Source of the DNA: Affinundibacterium macrobrachii
GTDB lineage: Bacteria > Pseudomonadota > Gammaproteobacteria > Burkholderiales > Burkholderiaceae_D
DNA: 64,000 bases
Direction of reading: 5' to 3'
NCBI RefSeq assembly: GCF_014652415.1
Contig: NZ_BMYT01000001.1
Location: 558,001 to 622,000 of the forward strand
Every line of letters starts with the position of its first letter. Position 1 is the stretch's first letter. Shown piece after piece: positions 10,516 through 21,094 of the stretch. The notes under the pieces were generated by a model. The model was given only the letters and a program-made list of their open reading frames with translations, searched no databases and was not told the DNA's origin. The position numbers and the translations under genes were made by a program.

Positions 10516-12657
10516 TTAAGCGTCAGGCGCTGTCTCGGCTGCAGCTTCCGCAGCAACAGCCTCAACAGCCGCCTTCATTGATAACTTGAAGCGACCACGA
10601 TCATCGGTCTCCAACACTTTGACGCGCACTTGCTGACCTTCTTTGAGGTAGTCTGCAACTGCATTAACGCGCTCATTAGCAATTTGACTGATGTGCAACA
10701 AACCATCTTTGCCCGGCATAATTTGTACAATCGCGCCGAAGTCCAACAACTTCAATACAGTACCTTCGTAAATCTTGCCAACCTCAACTTCCGCAGTCAA
10801 TTCTTCGATACGGCGCTTTGCTTCTTGACCCGCTGCCGCATCAACAGAAGCGATCGTTACCACGCCCTCATCACTAATATCGATTTGTGTGCCAGTTTCT
10901 TCCGTCAATGCACGAATCACTGCACCACCTTTGCCGATCACATCACGAATTTTTTCTGGATTGATCTTGATTGTAATCAGACGCGGAGCGAAGTCAGACA
11001 ATTCAACCTTACCAACTGGAACGGCTTTTTGCATTTCACCAAGAATATGGTCACGACCTTCTTTAGCCTGCGCCAAAGCGACTTGCATGATTTCCTTCGT
11101 AATACCTTGAATCTTGATATCCATTTGCAAAGCCGTAATACCTTCTGCAGTACCAGCGACTTTAAAGTCCATATCACCAAGATGATCTTCATCACCCAAG
11201 ATATCCGTCAAAACAGCAAACTTGTTACCCTCTTTAATCAAGCCCATCGCAATACCCGCCACATGCGATTTCATCGGCACACCCGCATCCATCAATGCCA
11301 AGCAGCCACCGCAAACAGATGCCATCGAAGATGAACCATTTGATTCGGTAATTTCAGAAACCAAACGCACTGAGTAGCTGAAATCTTCTGGTGCTGGCAA
11401 TGCCGCTTGCAATGCGCGTTTCGCTAAACGGCCATGTCCAATTTCACGACGCTTAGGCGTACCAACACGACCAGTTTCACCAGTCGCAAATGGAGGCATG
11501 TTGTAATGCAACATGAAGCGATCAGAGTATTCACCCATCAAAGCATCAATTTTTTGCTCGTCGCGAGAGGTACCCAAAGTTGCAATCACCAGAGCTTGCG
11601 TTTCACCGCGAGTGAACAATGCAGTGCCGTGCGTACGTGGCAATACGCCAGTGCGAATTGTGATTGGACGCACAGTGCGCGTATCACGACCATCGATACG
11701 TGGCTCACCATCCAAAATTTGAGAACGTACGATCTTGGATTCCAAATCAAACATGATATTGCCAACTTCAGCAGAATCAGGTGCATCAACGCCAGCAGCA
11801 GCGGCTTGTTCAGCCAAAGCAGCGGAAACTGCTGCACTTGCTGCTTTTAACTGATCAGTACGCGCTTGCTTCTCTTTAGTTTGATAAGCAGCACGCAACA
11901 AAGGCTCTGCCACTGCAGTGACCGCTGCAATCAAGGCTTCATTTTTCGGCGCTGGCGCCCATTCAACTTCAGGCTTTCCACCTTCGCTGACCAAATCATG
12001 AATCGCGTCAATCACAGTTTTCATTTGCGTATGACCGTAAACCACCGCACCCAACATCACCTCTTCAGATAATTGTTGCGCTTCAGACTCCACCATCAAA
12101 ACCGCAGATTCTGTACCAGCCACCACCAAATCCATCGCGGAAGATTTTAATTGTGTCGCCGTTGGGTTCAATACATATTGTCCGTCGATATAACCAACAC
12201 GTGCCGCACCTACTGGGCCGTTAAATGGAATACCTGACAAACAGATCGCTGCAGAAGCACCAATCATGGATGCGATATCTGGATCAATTTCAGGATTGAC
12301 TGACAATACGTGCACGATAACCTGCACTTCGTTCAAATATCCTTCTGGGAACAATGGACGAATCGGACGATCAATCAAACGTGAAGTCAAAGTTTCTTTT
12401 TCTGAAGGACGACCTTCACGCTTGAAGAAGCCACCAGGAATACGGCCAGCCGCATAACTCTTCTCCATGTAGTCCACGGTCAATGGGAAAAAGTCTTGAC
12501 CTGGCTTTGCATCTTTTTTAGCAACAACGGTTGCTAATACCACGGTATCTTCAATCGACACCATCACCGCACCAGACGCTTGACGTGCGATTTCACCTGT
12601 CTCCAAAGTCACTGTATGTTGACCATATTGGAATGATTTTGTAACTTTATTAAACAC
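10516..12657 (-). CDS. pnp: Polyribonucleotide nucleotidyltransferase (PNPase)
   Basis: Phosphorolytic 3'-to-5' exoribonuclease of the RNA degradosome. Two RNase PH-like domains flank a helical linker (about residues 5-540), followed by a KH domain ([21 protein letters not shown]) and an S1 domain ([31 protein letters not shown]). The catalytic-domain segment TRGETQALV is present. I choose the GTG at 12657 (MFNKVTK, 713 residues) because AAAGGA lies at the right distance before it. A start five codons earlier would place that ribosome-binding site inside the coding region. The upstream leader has a strong hairpin (separate entry). Confidence 0.96.
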   Translation of the reverse strand: MFNKVTKSFQYGQHTVTLETGEIARQASGAVMVSIEDTVVLATVVAKKDAKPGQDFFPLTVDYMEKSYAAGRIPGGFFKREGRPSEKETLTSRLIDRPIRPLFPEGYLNEVQVIVHVLSVNPEIDPDIASMIGASAAICLSGIPFNGPVGAARVGYIDGQYVLNPTATQLKSSAMDLVVAGTESAVLMVESEAQQLSEEVMLGAVVYGHTQMKTVIDAIHDLVSEGGKPEVEWAPAPKNEALIAAVTAVAEPLLRAAYQTKEKQARTDQLKAASAAVSAALAEQAAAAGVDAPDSAEVGNIMFDLESKIVRSQILDGEPRIDGRDTRTVRPITIRTGVLPRTHGTALFTRGETQALVIATLGTSRDEQKIDALMGEYSDRFMLHYNMPPFATGETGRVGTPKRREIGHGRLAKRALQAALPAPEDFSYSVRLVSEITESNGSSSMASVCGGCLALMDAGVPMKSHVAGIAMGLIKEGNKFAVLTDILGDEDHLGDMDFKVAGTAEGITALQMDIKIQGITKEIMQVALAQAKEGRDHILGEMQKAVPVGKVELSDFAPRLITIKINPEKIRDVIGKGGAVIRALTEETGTQIDISDEGVVTIASVDAAAGQEAKRRIEELTAEVEVGKIYEGTVLKLLDFGAIVQIMPGKDGLLHISQIANERVNAVADYLKEGQQVRVKVLETDDRGRFKLSMKAAVEAVAAEAAAETAPDA

Positions 12658-12808
12658 AATGTGTCCTTTCACTATTTACTGCTATTGCCGACAGATTTCC
12701 AGGCGCTGTCGTTCACCTCACCACATGCGATCCACACTGCATCGCCCTACTTCACAAACATTTCACATTTAAATATTTTCGCAAAATGATCGCTTTCACT
12801 TCCAACTA

Positions 12809-12835
12809 CGCCACAATTTTAAGCAAATTATGGCG
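12809..12835 (-). promoter_or_regulatory. Stem-loop in pnp leader (possible RNase III site)
   Basis: On the minus strand CGCCATAATTT pairs with AAATTGTGGCG (11 base pairs including one G-T) around the loop GCTTA. It lies about 150 bases before the pnp start and after the rpsO terminator. In E. coli, RNase III cutting of a pnp leader hairpin starts PNPase autoregulation; the same role here is inference from position and shape. Confidence 0.45.
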
Positions 12836-12845
12836 ACTTAAAGGC

Positions 12846-12882
12846 AAAAAGCCTGCGACAGCAAAACTGACGCAGGCTTTTT
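12846..12882 (-). terminator. rho-independent terminator after rpsO
   Basis: AAAAAGCCTGCG pairs perfectly with CGCAGGCTTTTT around a 13-base loop, with a T tract on the minus strand. It lies 45 bases past the rpsO stop. Read-through would be needed for an rpsO-pnp transcript. Confidence 0.85.
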
Positions 12883-12927
12883 ACTTTAATTCTTTGCTAG
12901 GCTCAGCAAAATATTCTGACGAATAAA

Positions 12928-13197
12928 TTACTTACGTAAGCCGAGTTTTTCGATCAATGAACGATAGCGGTTCAAATCTTTCTTTTTCAAGTAAGACAAC
13001 AAACTCTTACGACGGTTAACCATCATGATCAAACCACGACGTGAGTGATGATCTTTAGAGTGAGCTTTGAAGTGACCGTTCAAGTCATTGATACGTGCAG
13101 TCAACAAAGCAACTTGCACTTCTGGAGAACCTGTGTCGTTTTGACCACGGGCATTATCCGCAACGATGGCGGCTTTTGCGCTTTTTTCGATAGACAT
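12928..13197 (-). CDS. rpsO: 30S ribosomal protein S15
   Basis: Primary 16S rRNA-binding protein of the small-subunit platform. The 89-residue product matches the family length and contains [30 protein letters not shown] (here [14 protein letters not shown]), and [19 protein letters not shown]. It is followed by pnp on the same strand, the widespread rpsO-pnp order. Confidence 0.98.
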   Translation of the reverse strand: MSIEKSAKAAIVADNARGQNDTGSPEVQVALLTARINDLNGHFKAHSKDHHSRRGLIMMVNRRKSLLSYLKKKDLNRYRSLIEKLGLRK

Positions 13198-13299
13198 CTT
13201 ATTTCCTTTACATGCGATATCAAGAGTGAGGCTTTCGCCAAGACCTTCAATATCGTGAAATTACATTAATAAATCCCATCAAAATTTGATGAGACTGCG

Positions 13300-13329
13300 A
13301 CTATAGCATGAAAAACAGGAGAAACTCAA
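13300..13329 (-). promoter_or_regulatory. rpsO: Candidate rpsO promoter
   Basis: On the minus strand TTGAGT and TATAGT are separated by 18 bases, about 100 bases before the rpsO start. A short inverted repeat (CATCAAA/TTTGATG) follows in the predicted leader. The assignment rests on box similarity and position only. Confidence 0.5.
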
Positions 13330-13425
13330 GGCAAGACGTGAAATGACTTCCTGTGCGCCTAGCATACAAACGAACTCATTTCACCCCATCGTTTCAACAA
13401 ATCATCCCAATTCAACCAATAATCG

Positions 13426-14964
13426 TCAAATCTGAGGATTCAACTTCTCAACCTTAGAATGCAATTTATTTAAGGCTGAAATATAAGCCTTGGCTGAAGC
13501 CACTACGATATCAGGATCTGCACCTACGCCATTGACGATACGTCCTGCTTTACTCAATCGTATCGTCACTTCACCTTGCGATTGTGTACCTGCTGTAATC
13601 GCATTAATCGAGAACAGCAATAGCTCAGCCTCACTCTTCACTTCCGATTCGATTGCATTCACAATCGCGTCTACCGCACCATTACCTTGCGCAATGCATG
13701 ATTTTTCGCGATCACCAATCGTCATCACCACCACGGCTGACGAGCGCTCTCCAGTTTCGGAATGCTGGCTGATAGAGACCAAACGATAATGATCAGCATC
13801 GTGCGAATGCTCTTCTTCTGCGACCACCGCCATAATATCTTCATCAAAGATTTCCGCTTTTTTATCTGCCAAATCTTTAAATCGTGCAAACGCTGCATTC
13901 ACCTCGGTTTCGGATTCCAACGCAATGCCCAATTCTTGCAAACGTTGTTTGAATGCATTACGACCAGAGAGCTTACCGAGAACAATTTTATTTGCGCTCC
14001 AACCCACGTCTTCTGCACGCATAATTTCATAGGTATTGCGCGCCTTCAAAATACCATCTTGATGAATACCTGAGGCATGCGCAAATGCATTGGCACCGAC
14101 AATTGCCTTGTTCGGCTGTACAGCAAAGCCAGTGATTTGCGATACCATTTTTGAAGTTGCCACAATTTGTGCGGTGTCAATACCGACATCGAGATTGAAG
14201 TGATCTTTACGCGTACGTACCGCCATCACAACCTCTTCAAGTGCGGTATTGCCAGCGCGCTCACCAAGTCCATTAATCGTACATTCCACCTGACGCGCAC
14301 CACCGATCATCACACCCGCCAAGGAGTTAGCAACTGCCATCCCCAAATCGTTATGACAATGCACTGACCAAATAGCTTTGTCGGAATTTGGAATAGTCTC
14401 GCGCAAATGCTTTAAAGTATTACCGTACAACTCAGGCACACCATAGCCAACCGTATCCGCAAAATTAATCGTCGTAGCACCTTCTTTAATCACAGCTTCG
14501 ATCACGCGACACAGAAAATCAAAATCAGAACGACTCGCATCCTCCGGACTAAATTCAACGTCATCGGTAAATTGACGTGCAAAACGCACAGCTTGGATTG
14601 CTTGCTCCAGCACTTGATCGGGACTCATGCGCAACTTCATTTCCATATGCAATGGTGAGGTCGCAATGAAGGTGTGAATACGTTTGCGTTGCGCTTTTTC
14701 GAGCGCCTCAGCAGCACGAGAAATATCTCTATCATTAGCACGCGAAAGTGAGCAAATAATCGGTTCACGCACCGCTGCAGCAATCGCCTTAATCGATTCA
14801 AAATCGCCAGGAGAGGCAGCGGCAAAACCAGCTTCGATCACGTCGACCTTCAAGCGTTCTAGTTGACGCGCAATCCTGACTTTTTCGTCGCGCGTCATTG
14901 ATGCGCCAGGGGATTGTTCGCCATCACGCAAAGTTGTGTCGAAAATGATGAGTTTGTCTGCCAT
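13426..14964 (-). CDS. leuA: 2-isopropylmalate synthase
   Basis: Condenses acetyl-CoA with 2-oxoisovalerate, the first committed step of leucine synthesis. The 512-residue product begins [20 protein letters not shown], the HMGL-like barrel signature with catalytic Arg/Asp. It contains [17 protein letters not shown] (metal-binding histidines, about residue 200) and ends with an allosteric leucine-binding domain. The start at 14964 follows GGAGGCAAAT at ideal spacing; the frame also opens four codons upstream, with no ribosome site. A Leu-rich small ORF lies about 160 bases upstream (separate entry), so control by leucine supply is plausible. Confidence 0.96.
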   Translation of the reverse strand: MADKLIIFDTTLRDGEQSPGASMTRDEKVRIARQLERLKVDVIEAGFAAASPGDFESIKAIAAAVREPIICSLSRANDRDISRAAEALEKAQRKRIHTFIATSPLHMEMKLRMSPDQVLEQAIQAVRFARQFTDDVEFSPEDASRSDFDFLCRVIEAVIKEGATTINFADTVGYGVPELYGNTLKHLRETIPNSDKAIWSVHCHNDLGMAVANSLAGVMIGGARQVECTINGLGERAGNTALEEVVMAVRTRKDHFNLDVGIDTAQIVATSKMVSQITGFAVQPNKAIVGANAFAHASGIHQDGILKARNTYEIMRAEDVGWSANKIVLGKLSGRNAFKQRLQELGIALESETEVNAAFARFKDLADKKAEIFDEDIMAVVAEEEHSHDADHYRLVSISQHSETGERSSAVVVMTIGDREKSCIAQGNGAVDAIVNAIESEVKSEAELLLFSINAITAGTQSQGEVTIRLSKAGRIVNGVGADPDIVVASAKAYISALNKLHSKVEKLNPQI

Positions 14965-15123
14965 ATTTGCCTCCAAAAATGCCGCTATAAATAGAAAAAA
15001 TTGGATAAAACCAAAAATAATTTAAGAAACTGTCGAGTAAAACTCGCTGACTTGAATAGACTTTTCCACCCCTTGCAAGACACACATGGGTGAAAGACTA
15101 CACAAGTTGTGGGATAGAGAGAT

Positions 15124-15318
15124 TTAGCGCGCGAGCGCTAGTAGATTCGCCAAAGATAGCGCTAGTAGAGATGCTAGGATAGTAGCAACTGGCAATGCGA
15201 ACGACAAAAGCAGACCGGAGCGATCTGCTTTAATGTTTGCTTTTTGAGCAAAAGATGTCGTCGTTGGGAATGTCATACGGAAGACTATAAGCGGGAATGC
15301 AGCAAAGTGCAAGAGCAT
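15124..15318 (-). CDS. Leu-rich small ORF between pssA and leuA (possible leader peptide or small membrane protein)
   Basis: A 64-codon frame begins nine bases after the pssA stop, behind GAGG placed only two bases from the ATG, and ends about 160 bases before leuA. The last 30 residues are one hydrophobic helix packed with leucine (LLLSFALPVATILASLLALS, then LANLLALAR). Seven of its leucines use the codon CTA, often in pairs. Leader peptides of leucine operons work by ribosome stalling at such runs, which makes that role conceivable. I could not draw a convincing downstream terminator, and 64 codons is long for a leader. It could instead be a small membrane protein or a chance frame. Confidence 0.35.
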   Translation of the reverse strand: MLLHFAAFPLIVFRMTFPTTTSFAQKANIKADRSGLLLSFALPVATILASLLALSLANLLALAR

Positions 15319-15326
15319 TACCTCAA

Positions 15327-16196
15327 TTATTTCTTAATGTCGTCAACTTCATCGTGTGTTTCTGGAGTAAGTTGCACAAGGCTGACAGGACGTCCTTTAC
15401 GCCAACGCCAAAGCAAAAGAACGTAACCAGATAAAGCGTACAAAACAAACAATCCAAAAAGAACTTTAGGTGGATCGCTAACCACCGCTACATAAGCCAA
15501 CACGACTAAGAACAGAGCAATAAAAGGCACCGAGCGCTTCAAGTTCAAATCTTTAAAACTATAAAAAGGAACATTCGTCACCATCGTCAAACCAGCAAAC
15601 AATGCCACGCCCCAAGCAAACCAACGCACATCACTACCAGGTATAGCTAAATCATCCATTAACAAAATGAAACCTGCAACCAAAGCCGCGGCAGCGGGAC
15701 TTGGCAGACCTTGGAAATAGCGTTTGTCGACTACCGTAATATTTGCATTGAAACGAGCGAGTCGTAATGCGGCACCAGCGCAATACACAAAAGCAGCTAA
15801 CCAACCTAGTTTCCCCATTCCTTTTAATGCCCATTCATAGGCAATCAAAGCTGGAGCCACGCCAAACGACACCATATCCGACAGGCTATCGTATTGCGCA
15901 CCAAATTCACTTTGGGTATTGGTCATGCGCGCAACGCGTCCATCCAAACTATCAAGCACCATTGCCACAAAGATTGCTAAGCCAGAGTGTTCGAACTTCT
16001 GATTCATTGCCATGACGATCGCGTAAAAACCGCAAAACAATGCAGCCGTCGTAAAGGCATTTGGCAATAAATAAATGCCACGCGCTGGCTTGTTTGGCGC
16101 CAAGTTCGCTTGTCCTTGTTCGACAGCATTTTTTCTTGCGCCGCGCGGAAACAATTTAAAACTACCTTTGGGCTTACGATTTTTGATTGAGCTCAT
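15327..16196 (-). CDS. pssA: CDP-diacylglycerol--serine O-phosphatidyltransferase
   Basis: Inner-membrane enzyme that makes phosphatidylserine, the precursor of phosphatidylethanolamine. The 289-residue protein has a basic N-terminus, several transmembrane helices, and the CDP-alcohol phosphotransferase motif as DSLDGRVARMTNTQSEFGAQYDSLSD (catalytic aspartates, about residues 82-107). The C-terminal tail is charged and cytoplasmic. The location upstream of leuA is seen in other Burkholderiales. Confidence 0.94.
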   Translation of the reverse strand: MSSIKNRKPKGSFKLFPRGARKNAVEQGQANLAPNKPARGIYLLPNAFTTAALFCGFYAIVMAMNQKFEHSGLAIFVAMVLDSLDGRVARMTNTQSEFGAQYDSLSDMVSFGVAPALIAYEWALKGMGKLGWLAAFVYCAGAALRLARFNANITVVDKRYFQGLPSPAAAALVAGFILLMDDLAIPGSDVRWFAWGVALFAGLTMVTNVPFYSFKDLNLKRSVPFIALFLVVLAYVAVVSDPPKVLFGLFVLYALSGYVLLLWRWRKGRPVSLVQLTPETHDEVDDIKK

Positions 16197-16453
16197 GCTG
16201 AATGTTAGATATGTATAAGAGAGACGTAGGCAACTATTTTTTGAAGCAAATAATGAATTATTGAATGTTCTTTTGAATTATTCGCCAATAACGGCCAACA
16301 ACGCGCTGAAGTATAACCGTGAAAGTGTAATCAGAAAACTGTTTCAAATTAGGTTGAGCACTCGACAAAACGCCTTAAAAATCATGTATCCAACAAAAAT
16401 TTATCATAAATTACGCGACTTTTAGAACAACATTTACATGGATTGCGCAATAA
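16197..16453. other. Gene-free stretch upstream of pssA
   Basis: AT-rich intergenic DNA between the pssA start and the acs terminator. It presumably holds the pssA promoter, but I could not single out a convincing -35/-10 pair, RNA gene or repeat. Confidence 0.5.
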
Positions 16454-16484
16454 AAAAGGGCTTTGTCACTGACAAAGCCCTTTT
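16454..16484 (-). terminator. rho-independent terminator after acs
   Basis: AAAAGGGCTTTGTC pairs perfectly with GACAAAGCCCTTTT around a three-base loop, with A and T runs on both sides. It lies about 40 bases after the acs stop. Confidence 0.88.
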
Positions 16485-16521
16485 GAATTTCCGCTAGCGG
16501 ATTAAGCAATCAAATAATCAC

Positions 16522-18501
16522 TTATTGCGCTTGCTTCAATTGTTCAAGAATCGCTGGATTCTCCAAAGTTGATACGTCTTGAGTAATTTCTTCACCTTTA
16601 GCTAATACACGCAACAAGCGACGCATGATTTTACCTGAACGTGTTTTTGGCAAATTATCACCGAAGCGAATTTCTTTTGGCTTGGCAATCGGGCCAATTT
16701 CTTTCGCCACCCAATTACGCAATTCCAAAGCAATTTGCTTAGCTTCATCGCCGGTTGGACGACTACGTTTCAACACCACGAATGCGCAAATTGCTTCACC
16801 CGTCGTATCGTCTGGTTTACCAACCACCGCAGCTTCGGCCACCAAAGGATTCGCGACCAACGCCGATTCGATTTCCATTGTGCCCATACGATGACCAGAT
16901 ACGTTCAACACGTCATCAATACGACCCGTAATCGTGAAATAGCCCGTCTCTTTGTTACGAATAGCGCCATCACCTGCGAGATAAGTTTTGCCACCCAACT
17001 CTTCTGGGAAATAACTCTTCTTGAAGCGCTCAGTATCACCCCAGATATTACGTATCATCGAAGGCCAAGGACGTTTGACGACCAAAATACCGCCCTGCCC
17101 GTTTGGCAAGTCCGCGCCTGTTTCATCCACAATCGCCGCCATAATGCCAGGCAAAGGCAAAGTACATGAACCTGGCACCAAGGGAGTCGCACCTGGCAAC
17201 GGCGTGATCATATGGCCACCGGTTTCAGTTTGCCAGAAGGTATCAACGATAGGACATTTTTCACCACCGATATTGCGGTAGTACCACATCCATGCCTCTG
17301 GATTAATCGGTTCACCGACTGAACCAAGCAAACGCAATGAGGTTAAATCGTACTTATTCGGATGAATTGCCGCGTCGCCATCAGCAGCTTTAATTAAAGA
17401 GCGAATCGCAGTTGGTGCGGTGTAGAAAATCGTTGCTTTGTGCTTTTGTATCATGTCCCAGAAACGGCCAGCATTTGGGTAAGTTGGAATACCTTCAAAC
17501 ACAATTTCAGTCGTACCCATCGCTAGTGGACCATAAGTGATATACGTGTGTCCTGTAACCCAGCCAATATCAGCAGTACACCAGAAAATGTCACTAGGCT
17601 TCACATCAAATGTCCACTTCATGGTGAGCATCGCCCACAGCAAGTAACCACCCGAAGAATGCTGTACGCCTTTGGGCTTACCGGTAGAGCCGGATGTGTA
17701 CAAAATAAATAAAGGATGATCAGCATTGACCCACTCAGGTTCACACTCAGTCGCTTGATTCGCAACTAAATCATGCATCCATAAGTCACGTGCCGGATTA
17801 AATGGCGCATTACCACCTGTACGTTTATAAACAATTACTTTCGCGACTTTTTCACACTCGCCTAAGCCTAAAGCTTCGTCGACGATTGCTTTCAATGGCA
17901 ATTGTTTGCCGCCACGCACTTGCTCGTCGGCGGTGATAACGATGCTCGCACCAACGTCAACAATTCGTTCTTGTAAAGATTTTGCAGAGAAGCCGCCAAA
18001 CACAACGGAATGCGTTGCACCAATGCGGGCGCAGGCTTGCATCGCAACAACACCTTCGACTGACATTGGCATGTAAATGACAACGCGATCATCTTTTTTG
18101 ACGCCCAAAGAGCGCAATCCATTTGCAAACTGGCAAACTTTCGCGTGCAGCTCTTTATAGCTGACTTTGGTGACTTCTCCACCGTCTGCCTCGAAAATAA
18201 TCGCAATCTTATCGCCCAAGCCTTTTTGAATATTTACATCGAGGCAGTTGTAGGACACATTCAACAAACCATCATCGAACCACTTATACAAAGGCGCATT
18301 AGATTCATCTAAGGTGGTGGTGAATGGTTTATGCCAATGGAGATTTTCGTGCGCTAATTTAGCCCAAAATCCTTCGTAATCATTGGCGGCTTCCGCACAG
18401 AGTGCGTTGTACGCATCCATGCCAGAGATCGCGGCGTTTGCAACAAAATTCGCCGGTGGGGGGAACACACGTGATTCAGTCTTTACTTCTTGATCCGACA
18501 T
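16522..18501 (-). CDS. acs: Acetyl-CoA synthetase (acetate--CoA ligase, AMP-forming)
   Basis: Activates acetate to acetyl-CoA through an acetyl-AMP intermediate. The product from MSDQEVK at 18501 is 659 residues, the family length, and GGAG sits seven bases before that ATG; a longer in-frame start lacks a ribosome site. Motifs seen: [14 protein letters not shown] (phosphate loop), WWQTETGG-type (here [10 protein letters not shown]), YLAGDGA, and [11 protein letters not shown] near the C-terminus, whose lysine (about residue 624) is the site acetylated in this family. It is divergent from the yqhA-fumarase-murI group. Confidence 0.97.
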   Translation of the reverse strand: MSDQEVKTESRVFPPPANFVANAAISGMDAYNALCAEAANDYEGFWAKLAHENLHWHKPFTTTLDESNAPLYKWFDDGLLNVSYNCLDVNIQKGLGDKIAIIFEADGGEVTKVSYKELHAKVCQFANGLRSLGVKKDDRVVIYMPMSVEGVVAMQACARIGATHSVVFGGFSAKSLQERIVDVGASIVITADEQVRGGKQLPLKAIVDEALGLGECEKVAKVIVYKRTGGNAPFNPARDLWMHDLVANQATECEPEWVNADHPLFILYTSGSTGKPKGVQHSSGGYLLWAMLTMKWTFDVKPSDIFWCTADIGWVTGHTYITYGPLAMGTTEIVFEGIPTYPNAGRFWDMIQKHKATIFYTAPTAIRSLIKAADGDAAIHPNKYDLTSLRLLGSVGEPINPEAWMWYYRNIGGEKCPIVDTFWQTETGGHMITPLPGATPLVPGSCTLPLPGIMAAIVDETGADLPNGQGGILVVKRPWPSMIRNIWGDTERFKKSYFPEELGGKTYLAGDGAIRNKETGYFTITGRIDDVLNVSGHRMGTMEIESALVANPLVAEAAVVGKPDDTTGEAICAFVVLKRSRPTGDEAKQIALELRNWVAKEIGPIAKPKEIRFGDNLPKTRSGKIMRRLLRVLAKGEEITQDVSTLENPAILEQLKQAQ

Positions 18502-18912
18502 AATTGTCTCCATGCTGTTGTGAATATCAAAAAAGTTCGAATTGCGCACACGGTAAATGTACAGACAAGCTCAACGTAGCGATCGACGAATATTTGCCAA
18601 TTCGCCTTCAAGCCTTTTTGATATTCACCACTTATTATGTTTTGACGTTGATTCTAAGGCTAGCAGTCCAAAAAAGCTATTTTTTAGTGAGTGGTATTAC
18701 ACCCAAATTGTGACTTCTGCGACAGGTTTAACTTGATTTAACACAATAAAACCGCAATTAGCGTTAGCCGCAGACATTGCACCTTCATCGGTGTAAAATG
18801 CGGGCAAATTTTGCATCTACTTTATGTAGGATTTAAACTCAGATTTAAATTTTGCTTTAAAGAAAATTGGAATGCGAAAAGTGAATCACCTATAGTTTAG
18901 AAAAGGCCTCGA
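18502..18912. other. Intergenic region between divergent acs and yqhA-type gene
   Basis: About 410 bases that must contain the promoters of both divergent transcription units. The region is AT-rich with short repeats of GATTTAAA type near 18830-18850. I saw no clear operator palindrome, RNA gene or small reading frame that I would defend. Confidence 0.5.
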
Positions 18913-19530
18913 ATGTCGCAAGCAACTCATACGCAAGAACCGCAAAAACTCTCCACTCTATCCAAGTTCATTTTCGCAAGTCGCTGGCTGCAATTACCAC
19001 TTTATCTTGGCTTGATTTTGGCGCAGTGCGTCTATGTTTATCATTTTTGGGTTGAATTAGTTGATCTGATCCGTGCCGCGATGGGCAATGGCGTTGCCTT
19101 ACAACATCTACTAGACGCAGTTTCAGTTGCTGGCTCAGAGACAGTACGCCCAACTAAACTCAATGAAACCACGATCATGCTGGTAGTTTTGGGTTTGATC
19201 GACGTCGTCATGATTTCAAACTTGCTTATTATGGTAATCGTTGGCGGATACGAAACATTTGTGTCGCGTCTGGGCTTGCAAAACCATCCAGACCAACCTG
19301 AATGGTTATCTCATGTCAATGCGACGGTTTTAAAAGTTAAATTAGCGATGGCGATTATCGGCATCTCATCCATCCATTTATTAAAAACTTTCATCAATGT
19401 GAAGTCTTATGATGCCAAAGAACTGATAGCACAAACTGTGATCCATGTAGTGTTTCTATTATCAGCATTAGCGATTGCGTATTGCGATCAACTTATGTCT
19501 AGAACACATCAACAGGCACAAAAACACTAA
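18913..19530 (+). CDS. YqhA/UPF0114 family membrane protein
   Basis: Conserved inner-membrane protein of unknown function. The 205-residue product has the family's early FASRWLQLPLYLGLILAQ segment and a second helix around LVVLGLIDVVMISNLLIMVIVGGYETFVSR, the most conserved part of UPF0114 proteins, then two more helices. It is followed after 34 bases by the class I fumarase gene on the same strand, so the two are probably co-transcribed. No function can be read from sequence. Confidence 0.88.
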   Translation: MSQATHTQEPQKLSTLSKFIFASRWLQLPLYLGLILAQCVYVYHFWVELVDLIRAAMGNGVALQHLLDAVSVAGSETVRPTKLNETTIMLVVLGLIDVVMISNLLIMVIVGGYETFVSRLGLQNHPDQPEWLSHVNATVLKVKLAMAIIGISSIHLLKTFINVKSYDAKELIAQTVIHVVFLLSALAIAYCDQLMSRTHQQAQKH

Positions 19531-19564
19531 CTCTTTTCATTCATTCCTTAGCCAAGAGCCAAAA

Positions 19565-21094
19565 ATGACAACCACTACTACCATTATTAAGCAAGATGAC
19601 CTGATCGAATCCGTTGCTGCCGCCTTGCAATACATCAGCTACTACCATCCCGCTGACTACATCGCGCATTTAGCACGTGCGTATGAAATAGAACAAAGCC
19701 CTGCGGCAAAAGACGCGATTGCACAAATTTTGACTAATTCGCGCATGTGCGCAGAAGGTAAACGTCCTATTTGCCAAGACACAGGTATTGTGAATGTGTT
19801 CCTAAAAATTGGTATGGGTGTACGCTTTGAAGGCTTCTCGGGTTCGATTATTGATGCCGTAAATGAAGGTGTGCGTCGTGGTTACGCTTATTCAGAAAAT
19901 GTCTTGCGTGCATCTATCGTCGCTGACCCACAATTTGATCGTAAAAATACCAAGGACAACACGCCAGCGGTAGTTCATATGGAACTGGTTCCTGGTAATA
20001 CCGTGGACGTACAACTCGCAGCGAAAGGCGGCGGTTCAGAAAACAAAACCAAGTTCGTGATGTTGAACCCATCTGACTCTTTGGTGGATTGGGTCATGAA
20101 AACTGTACCGACCATGGGTGCTGGCTGGTGCCCACCTGGCATGCTTGGCATTGGTATCGGCGGCACCGCCGAAAAAGCGATGTTGATGGCGAAGGAATCC
20201 TTAATGGAGGATATCGACATGCATGAACTCAAATTGCGCGGCCCACAAAATAAGACCGAAGAATTACGTATCGAGTTGTGCGACAAAATTAATGCACTCG
20301 GCATCGGTGCGCAAGGTTTGGGTGGCGTAACGACCGTGCTCGACGTCAAGATCAATATGTACCCAACGCACGCGGCGTCAAAACCAGTTGCCATGATTCC
20401 GAACTGCGCTGCGACACGCCATGCGCATTTTGTACTCGACGGCTCTGGCCCTAGCTACATGGAACCACCATCATTGTCGAACTGGCCTGATGTACATTGG
20501 GTCGCCGACACTGAAAAATCCAAACGCATTGATTTGAATACGTTAACCAAAGAAGAAGTTGCGTCTTGGAAGCCAGGTCAAACTTTGTTATTGAACGGCA
20601 AGATGCTGACTGGTCGCGATGCGGCACACAAGCGTATTCAAGACAAGCTGGCGAAAGGCGAACAACTTCCAGTTGATTTCACCAATCGCGTTATTTACTA
20701 TGTTGGTCCAGTTGATCCAGTACGTGATGAAGCAGTTGGTCCAGCTGGCCCAACAACCGCAACGCGTATGGATAAATTCACCGATATGATGTTGGAAAAG
20801 ACAGGTTTAATTTCCATGATCGGTAAAGCAGAACGCGGTCCAGCTGCGATTGAATCGATCAAGAATCATAAGTCTGCATACCTAATGGCAGTTGGCGGTG
20901 CCGCTTACTTAGTCTCGAAAGCGATCAAGACGGCCAAAGTGGTTGGCTTTGCTGATCTTGGTATGGAAGCGATCTACGAGTTTGACGTAGTTGATATGCC
21001 AGTCACCGTTGCGGTTGATTCGAACGGCACCTCCGTTCACAATACTGGTCCGAAAGAATGGCAAGCAAAAATTGGAATTATTCCCGTTGCCTAA
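19565..21094 (+). CDS. Fumarate hydratase, class I (iron-sulphur)
   Basis: Oxygen-sensitive 4Fe-4S fumarase that hydrates fumarate to malate in the TCA cycle. I start at MTTTTTIIKQDDL (19565, 509 residues) behind AAGAG; the frame opens earlier inside the yqhA-type gene but without support. Cluster cysteines are in MCAEGKRPICQDTG (about residue 75) and in PNCAATRH. The C-terminal beta domain has YYVGPVDPVRDEAVGPAGPTTATRMD. This is the single-polypeptide FumA/FumB type. It overlaps the likely murI start by a few bases. Confidence 0.95.
   Translation: MTTTTTIIKQDDLIESVAAALQYISYYHPADYIAHLARAYEIEQSPAAKDAIAQILTNSRMCAEGKRPICQDTGIVNVFLKIGMGVRFEGFSGSIIDAVNEGVRRGYAYSENVLRASIVADPQFDRKNTKDNTPAVVHMELVPGNTVDVQLAAKGGGSENKTKFVMLNPSDSLVDWVMKTVPTMGAGWCPPGMLGIGIGGTAEKAMLMAKESLMEDIDMHELKLRGPQNKTEELRIELCDKINALGIGAQGLGGVTTVLDVKINMYPTHAASKPVAMIPNCAATRHAHFVLDGSGPSYMEPPSLSNWPDVHWVADTEKSKRIDLNTLTKEEVASWKPGQTLLLNGKMLTGRDAAHKRIQDKLAKGEQLPVDFTNRVIYYVGPVDPVRDEAVGPAGPTTATRMDKFTDMMLEKTGLISMIGKAERGPAAIESIKNHKSAYLMAVGGAAYLVSKAIKTAKVVGFADLGMEAIYEFDVVDMPVTVAVDSNGTSVHNTGPKEWQAKIGIIPVA

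Noticed and set aside
10630-11334. Long plus-strand ORF antisense to pnp
   Set aside because: Shadow frame: rich in Cys, His, Phe and Asn, and fully inside a strongly conserved gene.
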